The notes: a model not told the origin generated them from the sequence alone. 64,000 nucleotides of DNA from Puia dinghuensis (GCF_014642875.1 NZ_BMJC01000001.1:62001-126000); one strand, 5' to 3'. Shown: positions 43,129 through 52,432, counted from the first letter of the stretch. Made by a program: numbers and translations.

Positions 43129-43205
43129 GGTTGAAATTGAAGCTACTGGTAAATGATTGCCGGAACAATAGTACTAAAGTTATACTATGCGGACCTCCGG
43201 CCCGG

Positions 43206-46154
43206 TTACAATGGCACGGAGAGTTCGATGGTTGTACCTTGTTCGCGGAGGATGCGGAGGCTGCCACCCAGGTCGCCGATGCGTCGCTGCATATTGCTCA
43301 GGCCGTTGCAGAAGGGGCGGATGGTATTGGGGTCGAACCCGATGCCATCGTCCGTTATGGTGATGATCAGCGTCCTGTCCGGATGGGTTATGGTCATCCG
43401 GATGCTGACCTGTTCGGCCTGCGCATGTTTGACAATGTTGTGGAGGGCCTCTTTTATGGTGAGGTATACGTTGCGCCGGAATTCCCCGCTGACAAAACAG
43501 GATGGGGAATCAGCCGGGATATCCACCTGGCAGCGGATGCCGGCCTGCAGCAGGTATTCCGCCGCGTAGCTGCGGGTGTAGGACAAAAGATCGCTGAGCG
43601 AGTCATTCCTTTCATTGAGTGCCCAGACGATCTCGCCCATTTTGTCGATCATTTCGTGTGAGTAGCGCCGGATGCCGGAGATCTCCTCTTCGAAGGGCAG
43701 GTGTTGCTGTTTTTTTATCCCGATGGTTTCGCTCAGGAATTTGATGCGGGAGAGGCCGGCGCCCAGGTCGTCGTGCATGTCTGTCGCAATCCTGGTGCGT
43801 TCTTTTTCTATCGCTTGTTTATTTTCCAGGGCGATGCGTTGGACGAGCAATTTTCTACGAATATAAAACCTGATGAGCAGCAAGAGGATCGCCGCGAGTG
43901 CGGTAGCAGCCGCTGTGCGGAACCACCAGGTCTGCCACCAGGGGGGCAGGATGACGAAAGGGTACGCGGCTGTGAGGTCGGGGTAGTCGCCGGTGAGGAA
44001 CTGGGCTTTTACTCTAAGCGTATACCGGCCTGGGGCAAGGTTTACCAAGTTGATGGCCGAGCGGTCGGAGGGAGTGCTCCAATTGAGATTGTTGCTTCCT
44101 TCGAGCAGATAGGAATAGCGGGTCTCCGTTTCGTTGATAAAACTGGTGACGCCTATAGAGAATGCGATCGCATTGTGATCGTAAGGCAGGCGTAAAGTCT
44201 TGTCTGTGGTTTCCACCAGATCGTTGCCGCTGAGCACCTGCGAGAAAAGAAGATGGGGCTGATAGCTGTTCTTTTCCACCGGCGGGGAACCTATTTTCAT
44301 ATAGCCTCCTTTTACCAGGGCCCAGTGTACCCCTTTGGCGGCAGGCAGGATACGGTAAATGCTCTGATAATCATCATTGGTATGGGTGATGTCGTCGATG
44401 GCGAAGCCGCCATTGCGGGGCCGGATGCGATCCAGCCCTCCGGGGGTGCAGGCCCATACCGTATTGTCGGGATCACATTGAAGGTAGTTGACGAAATTCT
44501 CGGACAGGCCGTTGCTGGCGGTGAGGTGTTTATAGGACAGCAGTCGAAGGCCATCGAAGAACAGGCAGTACAGACCGTGGTCCCTTGTCCCTACCCATAC
44601 CCTTCCTTCGTTGTCTATGGCGATGCAGCGGGGACTCATCACAGGCAACACTTTCAGGTAATCGGCCAGGACCCTCAGCGTCGCGCCGGTGTCGGTAGGG
44701 AAAAGCCCGAAGACGGTGAGTGCGTTGCTTCGGGTGATGGTCCAGATGCGGTTTTGCTTATCTATGCCGGCCTGGTCGCTCATAGCGCGAAGGGGATATT
44801 GCAGCATCCGGCCTCCCGACCACAAGAGCATTCTATTAGTAACTATCACCAGGTTGCCGCGGTGATCGAAACAGCCATAGCCCTCAAGGGAAGCGGTGTC
44901 GGTGTGGAGCAGCGACAGGCTGAACAGCCCACCCGGAAGGAAATGCAGGGCAAACAGGTGGTTGTCGCTGACGAGGTAGGACCTTTTCCCGATGAAGATG
45001 TGGCCTTTGCCGGGAAGTGGGCCCAGTCCATGGAACAGCTGCTGGCGCTCACCTTTTACCAGGAGTATTTCATGCCGGGCGCCATCGTACAACCAGAGGG
45101 AATCGCTGCCGGCATCGGTGTAGAGATCGTTTGCGGTGAAGTCCGGTTTTGGCTGCGTGTAATGGAGAACCTGCCGGCTGGCTATTTTTATGATGCCGTT
45201 GCGGTCGTTGGCAAACCATACATTGTTCTCTTTATCCTGGAAGATACCACTGGTGTACCCCGGCGGCAGGCCGGTAGACACGTTGAAGACCTCCTTTTCT
45301 CCGGAGGTGTCGAGCTTGATGATGCCATCTTCGGTAGAGAGCCAGAGCGCTGCCGACCGGTCAAAATAGAAATAACCGGCGTGAAGATCGTTTGCCGCCT
45401 GGTAGGGAGGGGGCAGTCTGGCGGTGACGATGCTGCCTTCTTTCAATGCCTCCTTGTCGATGACGCGTACCCCTTCGGAGGTGGTGACAAGGATATCGTT
45501 GGCGGGTGACTTGACTAAGTAGTAGAAGCGCTGGTCATTTGCGGAGATGATCAGCTTATGCGTATCAAGGTCGTAGACCAGGAGCGCCGCGTTATGGGGG
45601 AAAGCGCCAAGGTAGGGGTCGTTGAGCAGGATCAGTTTCCTGTCCACCTGGACAGCCTGTAGGAAATTGTGATCTGCTTTTATGGCGGTGCTGTCGCCGG
45701 TGAGCACTCTTGCAAACCGGTTGTTCTCATAGCGGAACAGGCCGTCATCGGATATCGCATAGAGATAGCCATCGCTACAGCGGAGTATCTGGTTGATCAC
45801 CGGGTAGAAATTGTCCGCAGTGGTTATATTCCGGATGGTGCCATGTACGAGACAATGCAGGGCGTTGGCGTTGGGGACGATCCAGAAGGAGTCTTCACCC
45901 ATTTCCACGATATCGTTGACCAGGCTGGCGGCCAGGCCGTTTTCCGTTGTGTAGTTGATGAAGCGGCTGCCATCATAGACGCTGAGACCGCCGAAGGTAG
46001 AGATGTAGAGGCGTCCCCGGCTGTCCTGGAAAAAGAAGCGGGTGCGGTTGTTGACCAGGCCATCTTTGGGGGTGTAGCGTTCAAAGAGGTATTGTTGTGC
46101 ATAGCAACTATGAACAATAAAAAATAAGCAGACGAAAGTTAGCTTTTGCCACAT
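43206..46154 (-). CDS. periplasmic beta-propeller sensor histidine kinase
   Basis: The 982-aa protein has a signal peptide and about twelve two-component-regulator propeller repeats over residues 25-640 (for example TEDGIIKLDTSG and DRNGIIKIASRQ). A Y_Y_Y domain (SYLLEGSNNLNWSTPSD near 680) and one membrane helix (AAATALAAILLLLIRFYI near 755) follow. The HisKA_3 H-box ATDMHDDLGAGLSRIKF lies near 800, and the HATPase domain has ITDDGIGFDPNT near 935. It would sense a large ligand outside and phosphorylate the adjacent NarL-type regulator. It is divergent from the CE2-type esterase gene. This layout resembles glycan-responsive hybrid systems, except that the regulator is a separate protein. Confidence 0.93.
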   Translation of the reverse strand: MWQKLTFVCLFFIVHSCYAQQYLFERYTPKDGLVNNRTRFFFQDSRGRLYISTFGGLSVYDGSRFINYTTENGLAASLVNDIVEMGEDSFWIVPNANALHCLVHGTIRNITTADNFYPVINQILRCSDGYLYAISDDGLFRYENNRFARVLTGDSTAIKADHNFLQAVQVDRKLILLNDPYLGAFPHNAALLVYDLDTHKLIISANDQRFYYLVKSPANDILVTTSEGVRVIDKEALKEGSIVTARLPPPYQAANDLHAGYFYFDRSAALWLSTEDGIIKLDTSGEKEVFNVSTGLPPGYTSGIFQDKENNVWFANDRNGIIKIASRQVLHYTQPKPDFTANDLYTDAGSDSLWLYDGARHEILLVKGERQQLFHGLGPLPGKGHIFIGKRSYLVSDNHLFALHFLPGGLFSLSLLHTDTASLEGYGCFDHRGNLVIVTNRMLLWSGGRMLQYPLRAMSDQAGIDKQNRIWTITRSNALTVFGLFPTDTGATLRVLADYLKVLPVMSPRCIAIDNEGRVWVGTRDHGLYCLFFDGLRLLSYKHLTASNGLSENFVNYLQCDPDNTVWACTPGGLDRIRPRNGGFAIDDITHTNDDYQSIYRILPAAKGVHWALVKGGYMKIGSPPVEKNSYQPHLLFSQVLSGNDLVETTDKTLRLPYDHNAIAFSIGVTSFINETETRYSYLLEGSNNLNWSTPSDRSAINLVNLAPGRYTLRVKAQFLTGDYPDLTAAYPFVILPPWWQTWWFRTAAATALAAILLLLIRFYIRRKLLVQRIALENKQAIEKERTRIATDMHDDLGAGLSRIKFLSETIGIKKQQHLPFEEEISGIRRYSHEMIDKMGEIVWALNERNDSLSDLLSYTRSYAAEYLLQAGIRCQVDIPADSPSCFVSGEFRRNVYLTIKEALHNIVKHAQAEQVSIRMTITHPDRTLIITITDDGIGFDPNTIRPFCNGLSNMQRRIGDLGGSLRILREQGTTIELSVPL

Positions 46155-46236
46155 GCCGGTTGCTTCGGCCTGAAATTACAAAACGGAGGAATGATTTGCA
46201 AGGACGGTTTTTAGCAGCGGAAAAAATGGTAATATT

Positions 46237-47352
46237 ATGGCAAATGGATCAATGATGAAATCGATGTTCTTTCGACTGGCTGTTGTGAGCAGCCTTGTTT
46301 GCCTATCTTTTGTCCGGCAGACTTTTGCAGAGGTGTTGCCGGCACCAGCGCTTCATCCTTTCGGCCGGTGGCTGCTGACCGATAGCCAGCAGGTGGAGCT
46401 GATCGGGAGCGCCGTACATTTTGGATTTCGCTTTTCGGGGAGCGAATGCCGGCTGTATGCCTATTGCAAGGAACCGGGCGGTCACAATTACCTGCAATAC
46501 GAGATCGATGGCGTTTACCAGGGTCGGGTCAGGATCGAAGGCGGCAACAGGAAGCCGGTGGTGATAAAGGCCGCTTCGCCGGGGACACATACGGTATGGG
46601 TGTACAAGGCCACGGAAGCGACGACGGGGCCTGTCTTTATCGGGAAGGTCGAGGGACATGGGTTGCAGGCGTTGCAGGAGCCGGACGCACCGCTGATCGA
46701 ATTTATCGGCAACAGCATCACCTGCGGGGCATTGGCCGACCCTTCGGAGACACCTTGCGGTACGGGGGTATATATTGATCAGCATAATGCCTATTATGCC
46801 TACGGTCCACGAGTCGCCCGGGCGTTGAAGGCGAATTATTTTCTGAGCAGTGTAAGCGGCATCGGCATTTACCGCACCTGGAACAGCGATAGTCCCTCGA
46901 TGCCGCAGGTGTATGAGAAGGCCGATCTGATCGAAGGTAGCAGGCGGATGTGGGATTTCAGCCAGTATAAACCCGACATTGTCAGTATAGCGCTTGGGAC
47001 CAACGATCTCAGCAAGGGTGATGGGAAGACGCCGAGGGCGCCTTTTGACAGTGCGACCTTTGTGAATGCGTATGTGCGTTTTGTCCAGCTGGTGAAGTCG
47101 AAATACCCGGCGGCGCAGCTCGTTTTGCTCAGCAGTCCCATGGTGGGCGGGGCGGAGCGGCAGCTGCTGCAGCATTGTCTTTCCGTAGTGAAAGCAGCGA
47201 TCGACGCGCAGTATCCTTCCGGCAGGCCGGTGGCGCTTTTCTTTTTCGACCCCATGCAGCCGAGGGGATGCAGCTATCATCCGAGTGTGGAAGACCATGC
47301 GCTGATGGCTGCGCAGCTCGAGCCTTTTTTCAGGAAGCTGCTTAAGGAGTAA
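46237..47352 (+). CDS. CE2-type SGNH esterase, secreted
   Basis: A 371-aa product with a signal peptide (FFRLAVVSSLVCLSFVRQTFA). It has an N-terminal jelly roll (about residues 35-150) and a C-terminal SGNH hydrolase (about 155-371). The block I motif is IEFIGNSITCG (catalytic Ser near 165), block III is VSIALGTNDLSKG near 252, and the terminal SYHPS (His near 355) completes the set. The order sandwich-then-SGNH is that of carbohydrate esterase family 2, which deacetylates xylan or other polysaccharides. There are several in-frame ATGs; I took the first. It is divergent from the propeller kinase. Confidence 0.85.
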   Translation: MANGSMMKSMFFRLAVVSSLVCLSFVRQTFAEVLPAPALHPFGRWLLTDSQQVELIGSAVHFGFRFSGSECRLYAYCKEPGGHNYLQYEIDGVYQGRVRIEGGNRKPVVIKAASPGTHTVWVYKATEATTGPVFIGKVEGHGLQALQEPDAPLIEFIGNSITCGALADPSETPCGTGVYIDQHNAYYAYGPRVARALKANYFLSSVSGIGIYRTWNSDSPSMPQVYEKADLIEGSRRMWDFSQYKPDIVSIALGTNDLSKGDGKTPRAPFDSATFVNAYVRFVQLVKSKYPAAQLVLLSSPMVGGAERQLLQHCLSVVKAAIDAQYPSGRPVALFFFDPMQPRGCSYHPSVEDHALMAAQLEPFFRKLLKE

Positions 47353-47412
47353 GGGGGTGCGGAATGGGGGCTGGCGAGCTATCTGATGGCCGAGGTTGGA
47401 GAGCTGGTTTGC

Positions 47413-47994
47413 TTATTTTGTATCGTAAAACCGGATGCGGGTGAACTTAAACCCGCCGCCTTCGCCTCTGCTCAATTGGTATAGCAGGGTACGGGTGCCA
47501 CCGGTGGGTTTATCTTTGTCGTCACCGGGATTATAGATGGGGAATTGCTGGAGCAGTGTGCCTTCCAGAAGGCTGAATTTGTCATGGCCCTTATAGCCTT
47601 TGTTAATCTTTCCATCGAGCGAAACGTCGGGGAGGAAGCAGGCGACAAGGGATTTATTTGCCTGGGAGATGACGGCGTATACCGTTCCAAAGACGGCGTT
47701 GGAGTCGGTGTAGATATAGAGCAGCAGATCGGGATAACCGTCGGCGTTGAGGTCGTCGATCTGCGTAGCATATAAACGGCCTTTCAACATAGAGTTGATC
47801 TCTCTTGCATCGCTTTCCATGCCGATGGGTCTTACGAGGAGAGGATTTTCGGTGATGCTTCGGTTGCGGCAAGTAACCCGATAGCCGGCTTTACCGATCT
47901 TCATGGTGGTGTCGATCTTATTGAAGGTGATCTGGGCATGGGTCGTTAGAAAGAAGAAGCTTCCAAGTAATAAAAGAAGGTACTGGCGTTTCAT
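47413..47994 (-). CDS. PliI-like secreted protein (candidate lysozyme inhibitor family)
   Basis: A 193-aa product with a signal peptide (LLLLLGSFFFLTTHAQ). The segments QIDDLNADGYPDLLLYIYTD, KGYKGHDKFSLLEGTLLQQF and PTGGTRTLLYQL resemble the PliI group of periplasmic inhibitors of invertebrate-type lysozymes. I recognise this from memory of family patterns, so identity is tentative. Such proteins protect peptidoglycan against host or predator lysozymes. It is divergent from the lipocalin-like gene across only 24 nt, with a -7 box 4 nt from its ATG. Confidence 0.5.
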   Translation of the reverse strand: MKRQYLLLLLGSFFFLTTHAQITFNKIDTTMKIGKAGYRVTCRNRSITENPLLVRPIGMESDAREINSMLKGRLYATQIDDLNADGYPDLLLYIYTDSNAVFGTVYAVISQANKSLVACFLPDVSLDGKINKGYKGHDKFSLLEGTLLQQFPIYNPGDDKDKPTGGTRTLLYQLSRGEGGGFKFTRIRFYDTK

Positions 47995-47998
47995 GCGA

Positions 47999-48014
47999 TA
48001 AAGATATATATTTA
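47999..48014. promoter_or_regulatory. back-to-back -7 boxes of a divergent pair
   Basis: TATCTTTA on the minus strand (47999-48006) and TATATTTA on the plus strand (48007-48014) abut with no base between. Each ends 4 nt before its own ATG (47994 and 48019). Both transcripts would be leaderless and the polymerase footprints would exclude each other. Confidence 0.5.
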
Positions 48015-48018
48015 GCCT

Positions 48019-48471
48019 ATGAAATATACCTATTTATCCCTGTTGTTTGTCATTTGTCTTTTTGCTTCCTTTAGCCCTCAGCCCGATCGGGGGCTTCGCC
48101 TGAATGGCACCTGGAGGCTGGTGTCGGGGACGACGATCACCCACGGGGTGTCTTCGGTGACCGATTACACCAAGGAGACAAACATGATCAAAATCATTAA
48201 TGACACGCATTTTGCCTTTTTGAAACATGATCTGAACCCGCCGAAGGATTCCTCCAATCATTTTGACGCGGGAGGGGGCAGCTATACGCTAACCGGAAAC
48301 CAGTATACCGAGCACCTGGATTACTACAGCGACCGTAATTGGGAAGCGAAGACTTTTACCTTCACCGTCAGCATCAGCAATGACACCCTGATCCAGCAGG
48401 GGATGGAGAAAAATGAAAAAGAAAACATCGACCGGGAGATCATCGAGCGGTATGTGCGGGTAGGGAAATGA
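48019..48471 (+). CDS. secreted lipocalin-like protein
   Basis: A 150-aa product with a signal peptide (LSLLFVICLFASFSPQ). A lipocalin-like start (LRLNGTWRLVSGT, near 26-38) is followed by alternating beta strands: MIKIINDTHFAFLKHD, GGSYTLTGNQYTEHLDYYS and KTFTFTVSISNDTLIQQG. It ends KENIDREIIERYVRVGK, as in small Bacteroidota lipocalin-like proteins. Ligand and role are unknown. It is transcribed divergently from the PliI-like gene. Confidence 0.65.
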   Translation: MKYTYLSLLFVICLFASFSPQPDRGLRLNGTWRLVSGTTITHGVSSVTDYTKETNMIKIINDTHFAFLKHDLNPPKDSSNHFDAGGGSYTLTGNQYTEHLDYYSDRNWEAKTFTFTVSISNDTLIQQGMEKNEKENIDREIIERYVRVGK

Positions 48472-48502
48472 TGCGTCCGGAGGGATGATTATGTTGTCCG
48501 GA

Positions 48503-50998
48503 TCATTGCTGCCCGTTGCCGCCGCCTACGCGGCTTTGCTCGTCGCTGGCACCGCTGGCCCTTCTCTGGGACTGGTTGCCGGTGCTTTTCCCGAAGCGAT
48601 AGACCAGTGTCATGACAATCCTTCGATTGTCCCAGATGGAATGTGAGTAGGTAACTGCTTTGTCGAGATCGCTATGGGAGGTAAAACTCATCAGATAGAG
48701 CGGGTCGCGAAAATTTAATTTGGCGGTGCCCTTTCCTTTCAAGATCTGTTTGGAACCTCCGAGGGAGAACATTCCCCGGCCATCGGCCAGGATAACCCCA
48801 CTGATGTAGTTTTTGGCATAGTAGAATCCACTGCATTCGGCTGCCCACCCTTTTTTGAAGCTGTATTGGGTATTGAAGCTGGCGTTGAAGGACGTATAAC
48901 TCACGTCGATAGTTGTGCTGTCGGCCACTCCCTTGTAGCGATTGTTGTATACGTTGAAAAAGACGTTGAGCATCCAGGCCTTTGTCAGTTGTTTGCTAAA
49001 GTTGGCCGACAGGCCGATATTCCGTTGCGACGCAAGGTTTTGGTCGGTCTGATACGTGGTATAGTTGGAGTCGCCGGGTTCTTTGAAGGTGATGAGCACG
49101 TTGTCGATGATATCGGTGGTCATGGTGTAGTTGGCCGAGATATTGATCATCCCCTTGTAATTATAACTGAGCTCCACATTGTTGCTAAACTGCGGTTGCA
49201 GGTTGGGGTTGCCCTGCGAGTAGGTATACCGGTCGAGCTGGAACCGGAAGGGGTTGAGGCTTTGATAGGAAGGCCTTTCGATCCTTCTTCCGTAGGAGAG
49301 GCCGAAGGTGTTGTTGTCATCCGTTTTGTAGGTTATATACGTGGTCGGGAAGAGTTGGAGGTAATGCTGCTTGAAATCGACGCTCTTAACTGTTTGGTCG
49401 CCGTTGGTATTGGTCTGCTCCGCCCGGAGGCCCAGCTGCAGGGAGAATTTTTTGATACGCTGCTGCCAGCTGAGATAGGCGGCGTTGATATTCTCTTTAT
49501 AAATAAAATGATTGCTGATGGCAGTGTCCGGCTCCCAGGCCTTCTTAGTATTATCGTACAACGAATAAATGGCGTTGTTGTCGGTGCGTACATAACTCGA
49601 TTTGACGCCAGCTTCTATCGTAATGTCATCGCTTAGCACCTTTTTATAGTCGCTCTTAAAGCTGTAGATGTCGATGTGTGATGGCAGCAGTCCATTGAGC
49701 AGATAAGGCGCATCGGAAGCGGTGTTGTCGGCGTTGTAGAGATAGTTGTTGGAATTGACCGTGCCGTGCGTAGTAAAGAAGATGTAGTCGGCATCCGCGG
49801 TGAGTTCGCTTCCTTTCTGATCGAGTTTGTGAGTATAGTTGCCGTTGAACCCGAGGTGGGTCTGTGGCGTATTATTCAGGGCGTTTGCGGCATTATATTG
49901 TACGAAGTTGTGGAGACTGTCGAAAAAATCGGTGGTCGATACGGAGGTATACCATTGCCTGTCAACCGTTCCGTTGACGGAGAAGCCGAGGGTGGTCTTT
50001 TTGTCAGCGAAATAATCTACACCGGCGCGAAAGTTCTGGTTGCGATCGGAGTATCTTCCATAATTGTGCTGGACTGAATACCGGTCGAAGAGGGCCGCGG
50101 CGTTTGACCTAAGGCTATTGTTGTTATGGTCGTCGCCAAATCCTTCCCAGTAAGCATAGCTGTAATTTCCGTATATATTGAACTTGCCCTGGCGCCAATT
50201 GAAATTTATGCTATTGGGGCTTTTGAAATACCTGGCGATGATGGCGGAGGCACTGATAGAGCCGTTGAAACCGTTGTTCCTGTTCTTTTTTGTAATGAGG
50301 TTGATCACACCCGAGTTGCCTGCCGCATCGTATTTGGCGGGTGGCTGGCTCATGATCTCGATCTGGTCGACGAGGTTGGCCGGCATGTTCTTCAGGTAGG
50401 TGGCAAGATCCGTGGCGCTGAGGTAGGTAGGTTTGCCGTCGATCATGATGATCACACCCTGTTTGCCTTTCAGGCTGATGTTGCCGTCGTTGTCAACCAT
50501 TACGCCGGGGGATTTTTCCAGCACTTCGAGGGCGGTGAGTCCGCCATTGGTCGGGGATGCATCCACATTGACGACTGTTTTGTCTATCTTGACTTCTACA
50601 GGTGGTTTCTTCCCGACTACGGTTACCGCCCCGAGGGAGGCCCCGGAGGGCTGTAGGCGGATGGTGCCCTGCGAGATCGATGGCTTGGCCGGGGTGATCT
50701 CCAGGGGCTGGCTGTACCAGGTGGAATAACCAATATGGGTGACCGAGAGGATATATTTCCCGTTGGGGATGTTCTGGAAGGTGAATTGGCCTGATTTGTC
50801 GGTGATGGCTATTTTGGTCGTGGAGGAATCGGTCTTTTTCAGGAGGGATACGGAGACGGCATCAAGGGGTTTGCCGCCGGAATCTACTACGCTGCCTTTT
50901 ATTATGCCGATGGGAGGCATTGTAAGGATGGCTGTTCCCTGGCTGAAGGCAGTGAAAGCGAATAGCTGTAAAAGGACAAGGGTAGTCAGGAATCTCAT
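48503..50998 (-). CDS. TonB-receptor-like outer-membrane beta-barrel protein with carboxypeptidase-regulatory domain
   Basis: An 831-aa product. It has a signal peptide (LLQLFAFTAFSQ), a carboxypeptidase-regulatory-like domain (GSVVDSGGKPLDAVSVSLLK near 35), and a plug with VLEKSPGVMVDNDGNISLKG and GVIIMIDGKPTYLS near 165-200. Its barrel of the OMP_b-brl_3 type includes GLSYGRRIERPSYQSLNPF near 615. No periplasmic partner is encoded beside it, so the imported substrate is unknown. The C-terminus is Gly/Arg-rich and extends beyond a normal barrel end. It is convergent with the lipocalin-like gene. Confidence 0.88.
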   Translation of the reverse strand: MRFLTTLVLLQLFAFTAFSQGTAILTMPPIGIIKGSVVDSGGKPLDAVSVSLLKKTDSSTTKIAITDKSGQFTFQNIPNGKYILSVTHIGYSTWYSQPLEITPAKPSISQGTIRLQPSGASLGAVTVVGKKPPVEVKIDKTVVNVDASPTNGGLTALEVLEKSPGVMVDNDGNISLKGKQGVIIMIDGKPTYLSATDLATYLKNMPANLVDQIEIMSQPPAKYDAAGNSGVINLITKKNRNNGFNGSISASAIIARYFKSPNSINFNWRQGKFNIYGNYSYAYWEGFGDDHNNNSLRSNAAALFDRYSVQHNYGRYSDRNQNFRAGVDYFADKKTTLGFSVNGTVDRQWYTSVSTTDFFDSLHNFVQYNAANALNNTPQTHLGFNGNYTHKLDQKGSELTADADYIFFTTHGTVNSNNYLYNADNTASDAPYLLNGLLPSHIDIYSFKSDYKKVLSDDITIEAGVKSSYVRTDNNAIYSLYDNTKKAWEPDTAISNHFIYKENINAAYLSWQQRIKKFSLQLGLRAEQTNTNGDQTVKSVDFKQHYLQLFPTTYITYKTDDNNTFGLSYGRRIERPSYQSLNPFRFQLDRYTYSQGNPNLQPQFSNNVELSYNYKGMINISANYTMTTDIIDNVLITFKEPGDSNYTTYQTDQNLASQRNIGLSANFSKQLTKAWMLNVFFNVYNNRYKGVADSTTIDVSYTSFNASFNTQYSFKKGWAAECSGFYYAKNYISGVILADGRGMFSLGGSKQILKGKGTAKLNFRDPLYLMSFTSHSDLDKAVTYSHSIWDNRRIVMTLVYRFGKSTGNQSQRRASGASDEQSRVGGGNGQQ

Positions 50999-51158
50999 AC
51001 CTATGGTTAGATTTGCGTGCGCAATTTTTTAATGTTCTGTCGAAACAAAAAGCTAAAATGGGATAGGAGGGATATTGGGTATGTGACCGGCGCCGGATAT
51101 AAGTGCGATTAGTTATTTAAAGACGTATGGGATGGGAGAATGTTGCATGAGGCGCAGC

Positions 51159-51191
51159 AAAAAAGCCGCCGGGAGATGTCCGGACGGCTTT
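51159..51191 (-). terminator. terminator of the SnoaL/PEP-mutase unit
   Basis: Minus strand: an 11-bp stem (51162-51172 with 51180-51183 and 51185-51191, one bulged A at 51184) closes a 7-nt loop and leads into six T. It follows the stop at 51218. The remaining 50999-51217 sequence is the upstream region of the receptor gene; no gene is seen in it. Confidence 0.8.
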
Positions 51192-51217
51192 GGTTCTTTG
51201 GGTGGGCTGAAGAGCGC

Positions 51218-51610
51218 TTAATTTGCCACCAGGTCGGATTCGGCCCCAAAGGCCTGGTCGATGACGATCTTCCAGTTTCCGTCGGCCTGCTGCTTCATTA
51301 CTTCGATGCCTTTGGCGCTGATCTTTACTTCGTCGCCGTCGGTGATGCGCCATTCCGATCTGCCCAGGGCGATATCGCCTGTTTGCAGGCAATACACTGT
51401 TTTGATCTCCATCTTTCCTTTGATGGACAGAATGGCTTTTATGGATTCTTCGAACTTTTCTTTCCCGGATACCGCGGATACGGGCTTTCCTGGTTGGGGC
51501 ACGATGATGCCTGAGACATCGTACATGTTCATGACGGTGGCTACGTCGCCTGTGTTGAAGGCGGCTGCAAGGGTGGTGTGGGCGTCTTCTGGTCTTTTGG
51601 GAAGGTTCAT
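51218..51610 (-). CDS. SnoaL/DUF4440-like (NTF2-fold) protein
   Basis: A 130-aa protein of the NTF2-like superfamily. It has AAFNTGDVATVMNMYDVSGI near residues 15-34, GKEKFEESIKAIL near 48, and WRITDGDEVKISAKGIEVMKQ near 80-100, then WKIVIDQAFG. The cone-shaped fold with a pocket serves both enzymes and binding proteins. The reaction is unknown. It is 31 nt downstream of the PEP-mutase-like gene in one unit. Confidence 0.85.
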   Translation of the reverse strand: MNLPKRPEDAHTTLAAAFNTGDVATVMNMYDVSGIIVPQPGKPVSAVSGKEKFEESIKAILSIKGKMEIKTVYCLQTGDIALGRSEWRITDGDEVKISAKGIEVMKQQADGNWKIVIDQAFGAESDLVAN

Positions 51611-51641
51611 TTTTATTTGATTTTATTGATGAATAGATGGA

Positions 51642-52412
51642 TTATGATAAGAGGGGGGAGAGGTTTTTCTCTGCGCTCACTTTCCGGGCCAGGGTGGCGG
51701 CGTCGGTATAGACCTTATTAAAAAGAAATGGGCCCATGCTTATCCGTTTCACACCCAGCAGGTCTAAGACTTCGAATTCGGGGAGACCGGGTACACACAT
51801 GACATTGATGGGCAGGGCAGTAGCGTTGACCACCTGTTCGATGTCATGCCTGTCCGTGATGCAAGGGACAAATATGCCGCTGGCGCCGGCATTCTCATAG
51901 GCTTTTATCCGCGTAAGCGTTTCGGCAAGCGCTATGGGTATATCCAGCAGAAACGCATCGGTTCGGATGTTGAGGAAAAGATCCCGGTTGTGACGGCTGA
52001 GGTGGTTAGCCACGGCAGAGATGATCTTTTTAAAATCATCGGTTTTTTGGAATTCGCGGTTCTGGCCGGGGATGGTGTCCTCCAGGTTTATTCCGACGAC
52101 ACCCGCGTCGTGCAGCTTGTCGATATTGGTAAGGATGCCGTCTATCGTTCGGCTGTAACCGCCTTCCATGTCGACCGTAAAAGGGACCTTTATGCTTTCG
52201 GTAACCTTTTGGGTCATGCGAAGCAGGAGGTCGAAGGGAAGCTGCTCGCCGTCCTCGAAACCATGTGCAGTGGAGAGGGCGTGGCTGGAAAAGCCGATAG
52301 CTTTGTAGCCGGCGGCTTCCAGCACCTTTGCGCTGTTGACGTCCCAGCAATTCCCCAGCAGGAAGGGCGTCGAGGACCGGTGTAATTGGGAGAATGTTTC
52401 GTAGTAGCTCAT
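51642..52412 (-). CDS. isocitrate lyase/PEP mutase superfamily protein
   Basis: A 256-aa TIM-barrel protein. FLLGNCWDVNSAKVLEAAGY opens the barrel. VDMEGGYS near 92-99 and GINLEDTIPG near 117 hold the magnesium ligands, and LFLNIRTDAFL near 153 is the usual active-site strand. The KKCG-type catalytic Cys loop of true lyases is absent, as in the oxaloacetate-decarboxylase-like subgroup, so a carbon-carbon or phosphorus-carbon reaction on a small acid is only inferred. The ATG at 52412 sits 12 nt after an exact -7 box. Confidence 0.82.
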   Translation of the reverse strand: MSYYETFSQLHRSSTPFLLGNCWDVNSAKVLEAAGYKAIGFSSHALSTAHGFEDGEQLPFDLLLRMTQKVTESIKVPFTVDMEGGYSRTIDGILTNIDKLHDAGVVGINLEDTIPGQNREFQKTDDFKKIISAVANHLSRHNRDLFLNIRTDAFLLDIPIALAETLTRIKAYENAGASGIFVPCITDRHDIEQVVNATALPINVMCVPGLPEFEVLDLLGVKRISMGPFLFNKVYTDAATLARKVSAEKNLSPLLS

Positions 52413-52424
52413 TGTTTTTTTTCT

Positions 52425-52432
52425 CAAAGCTA
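52425..52432 (-). promoter_or_regulatory. -7 box of the PEP-mutase/SnoaL unit
   Basis: TAGCTTTG on the minus strand matches TAnnTTTG exactly and supports the ATG at 52412 rather than the upstream in-frame start, which would fall inside a T-run. Confidence 0.5.
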
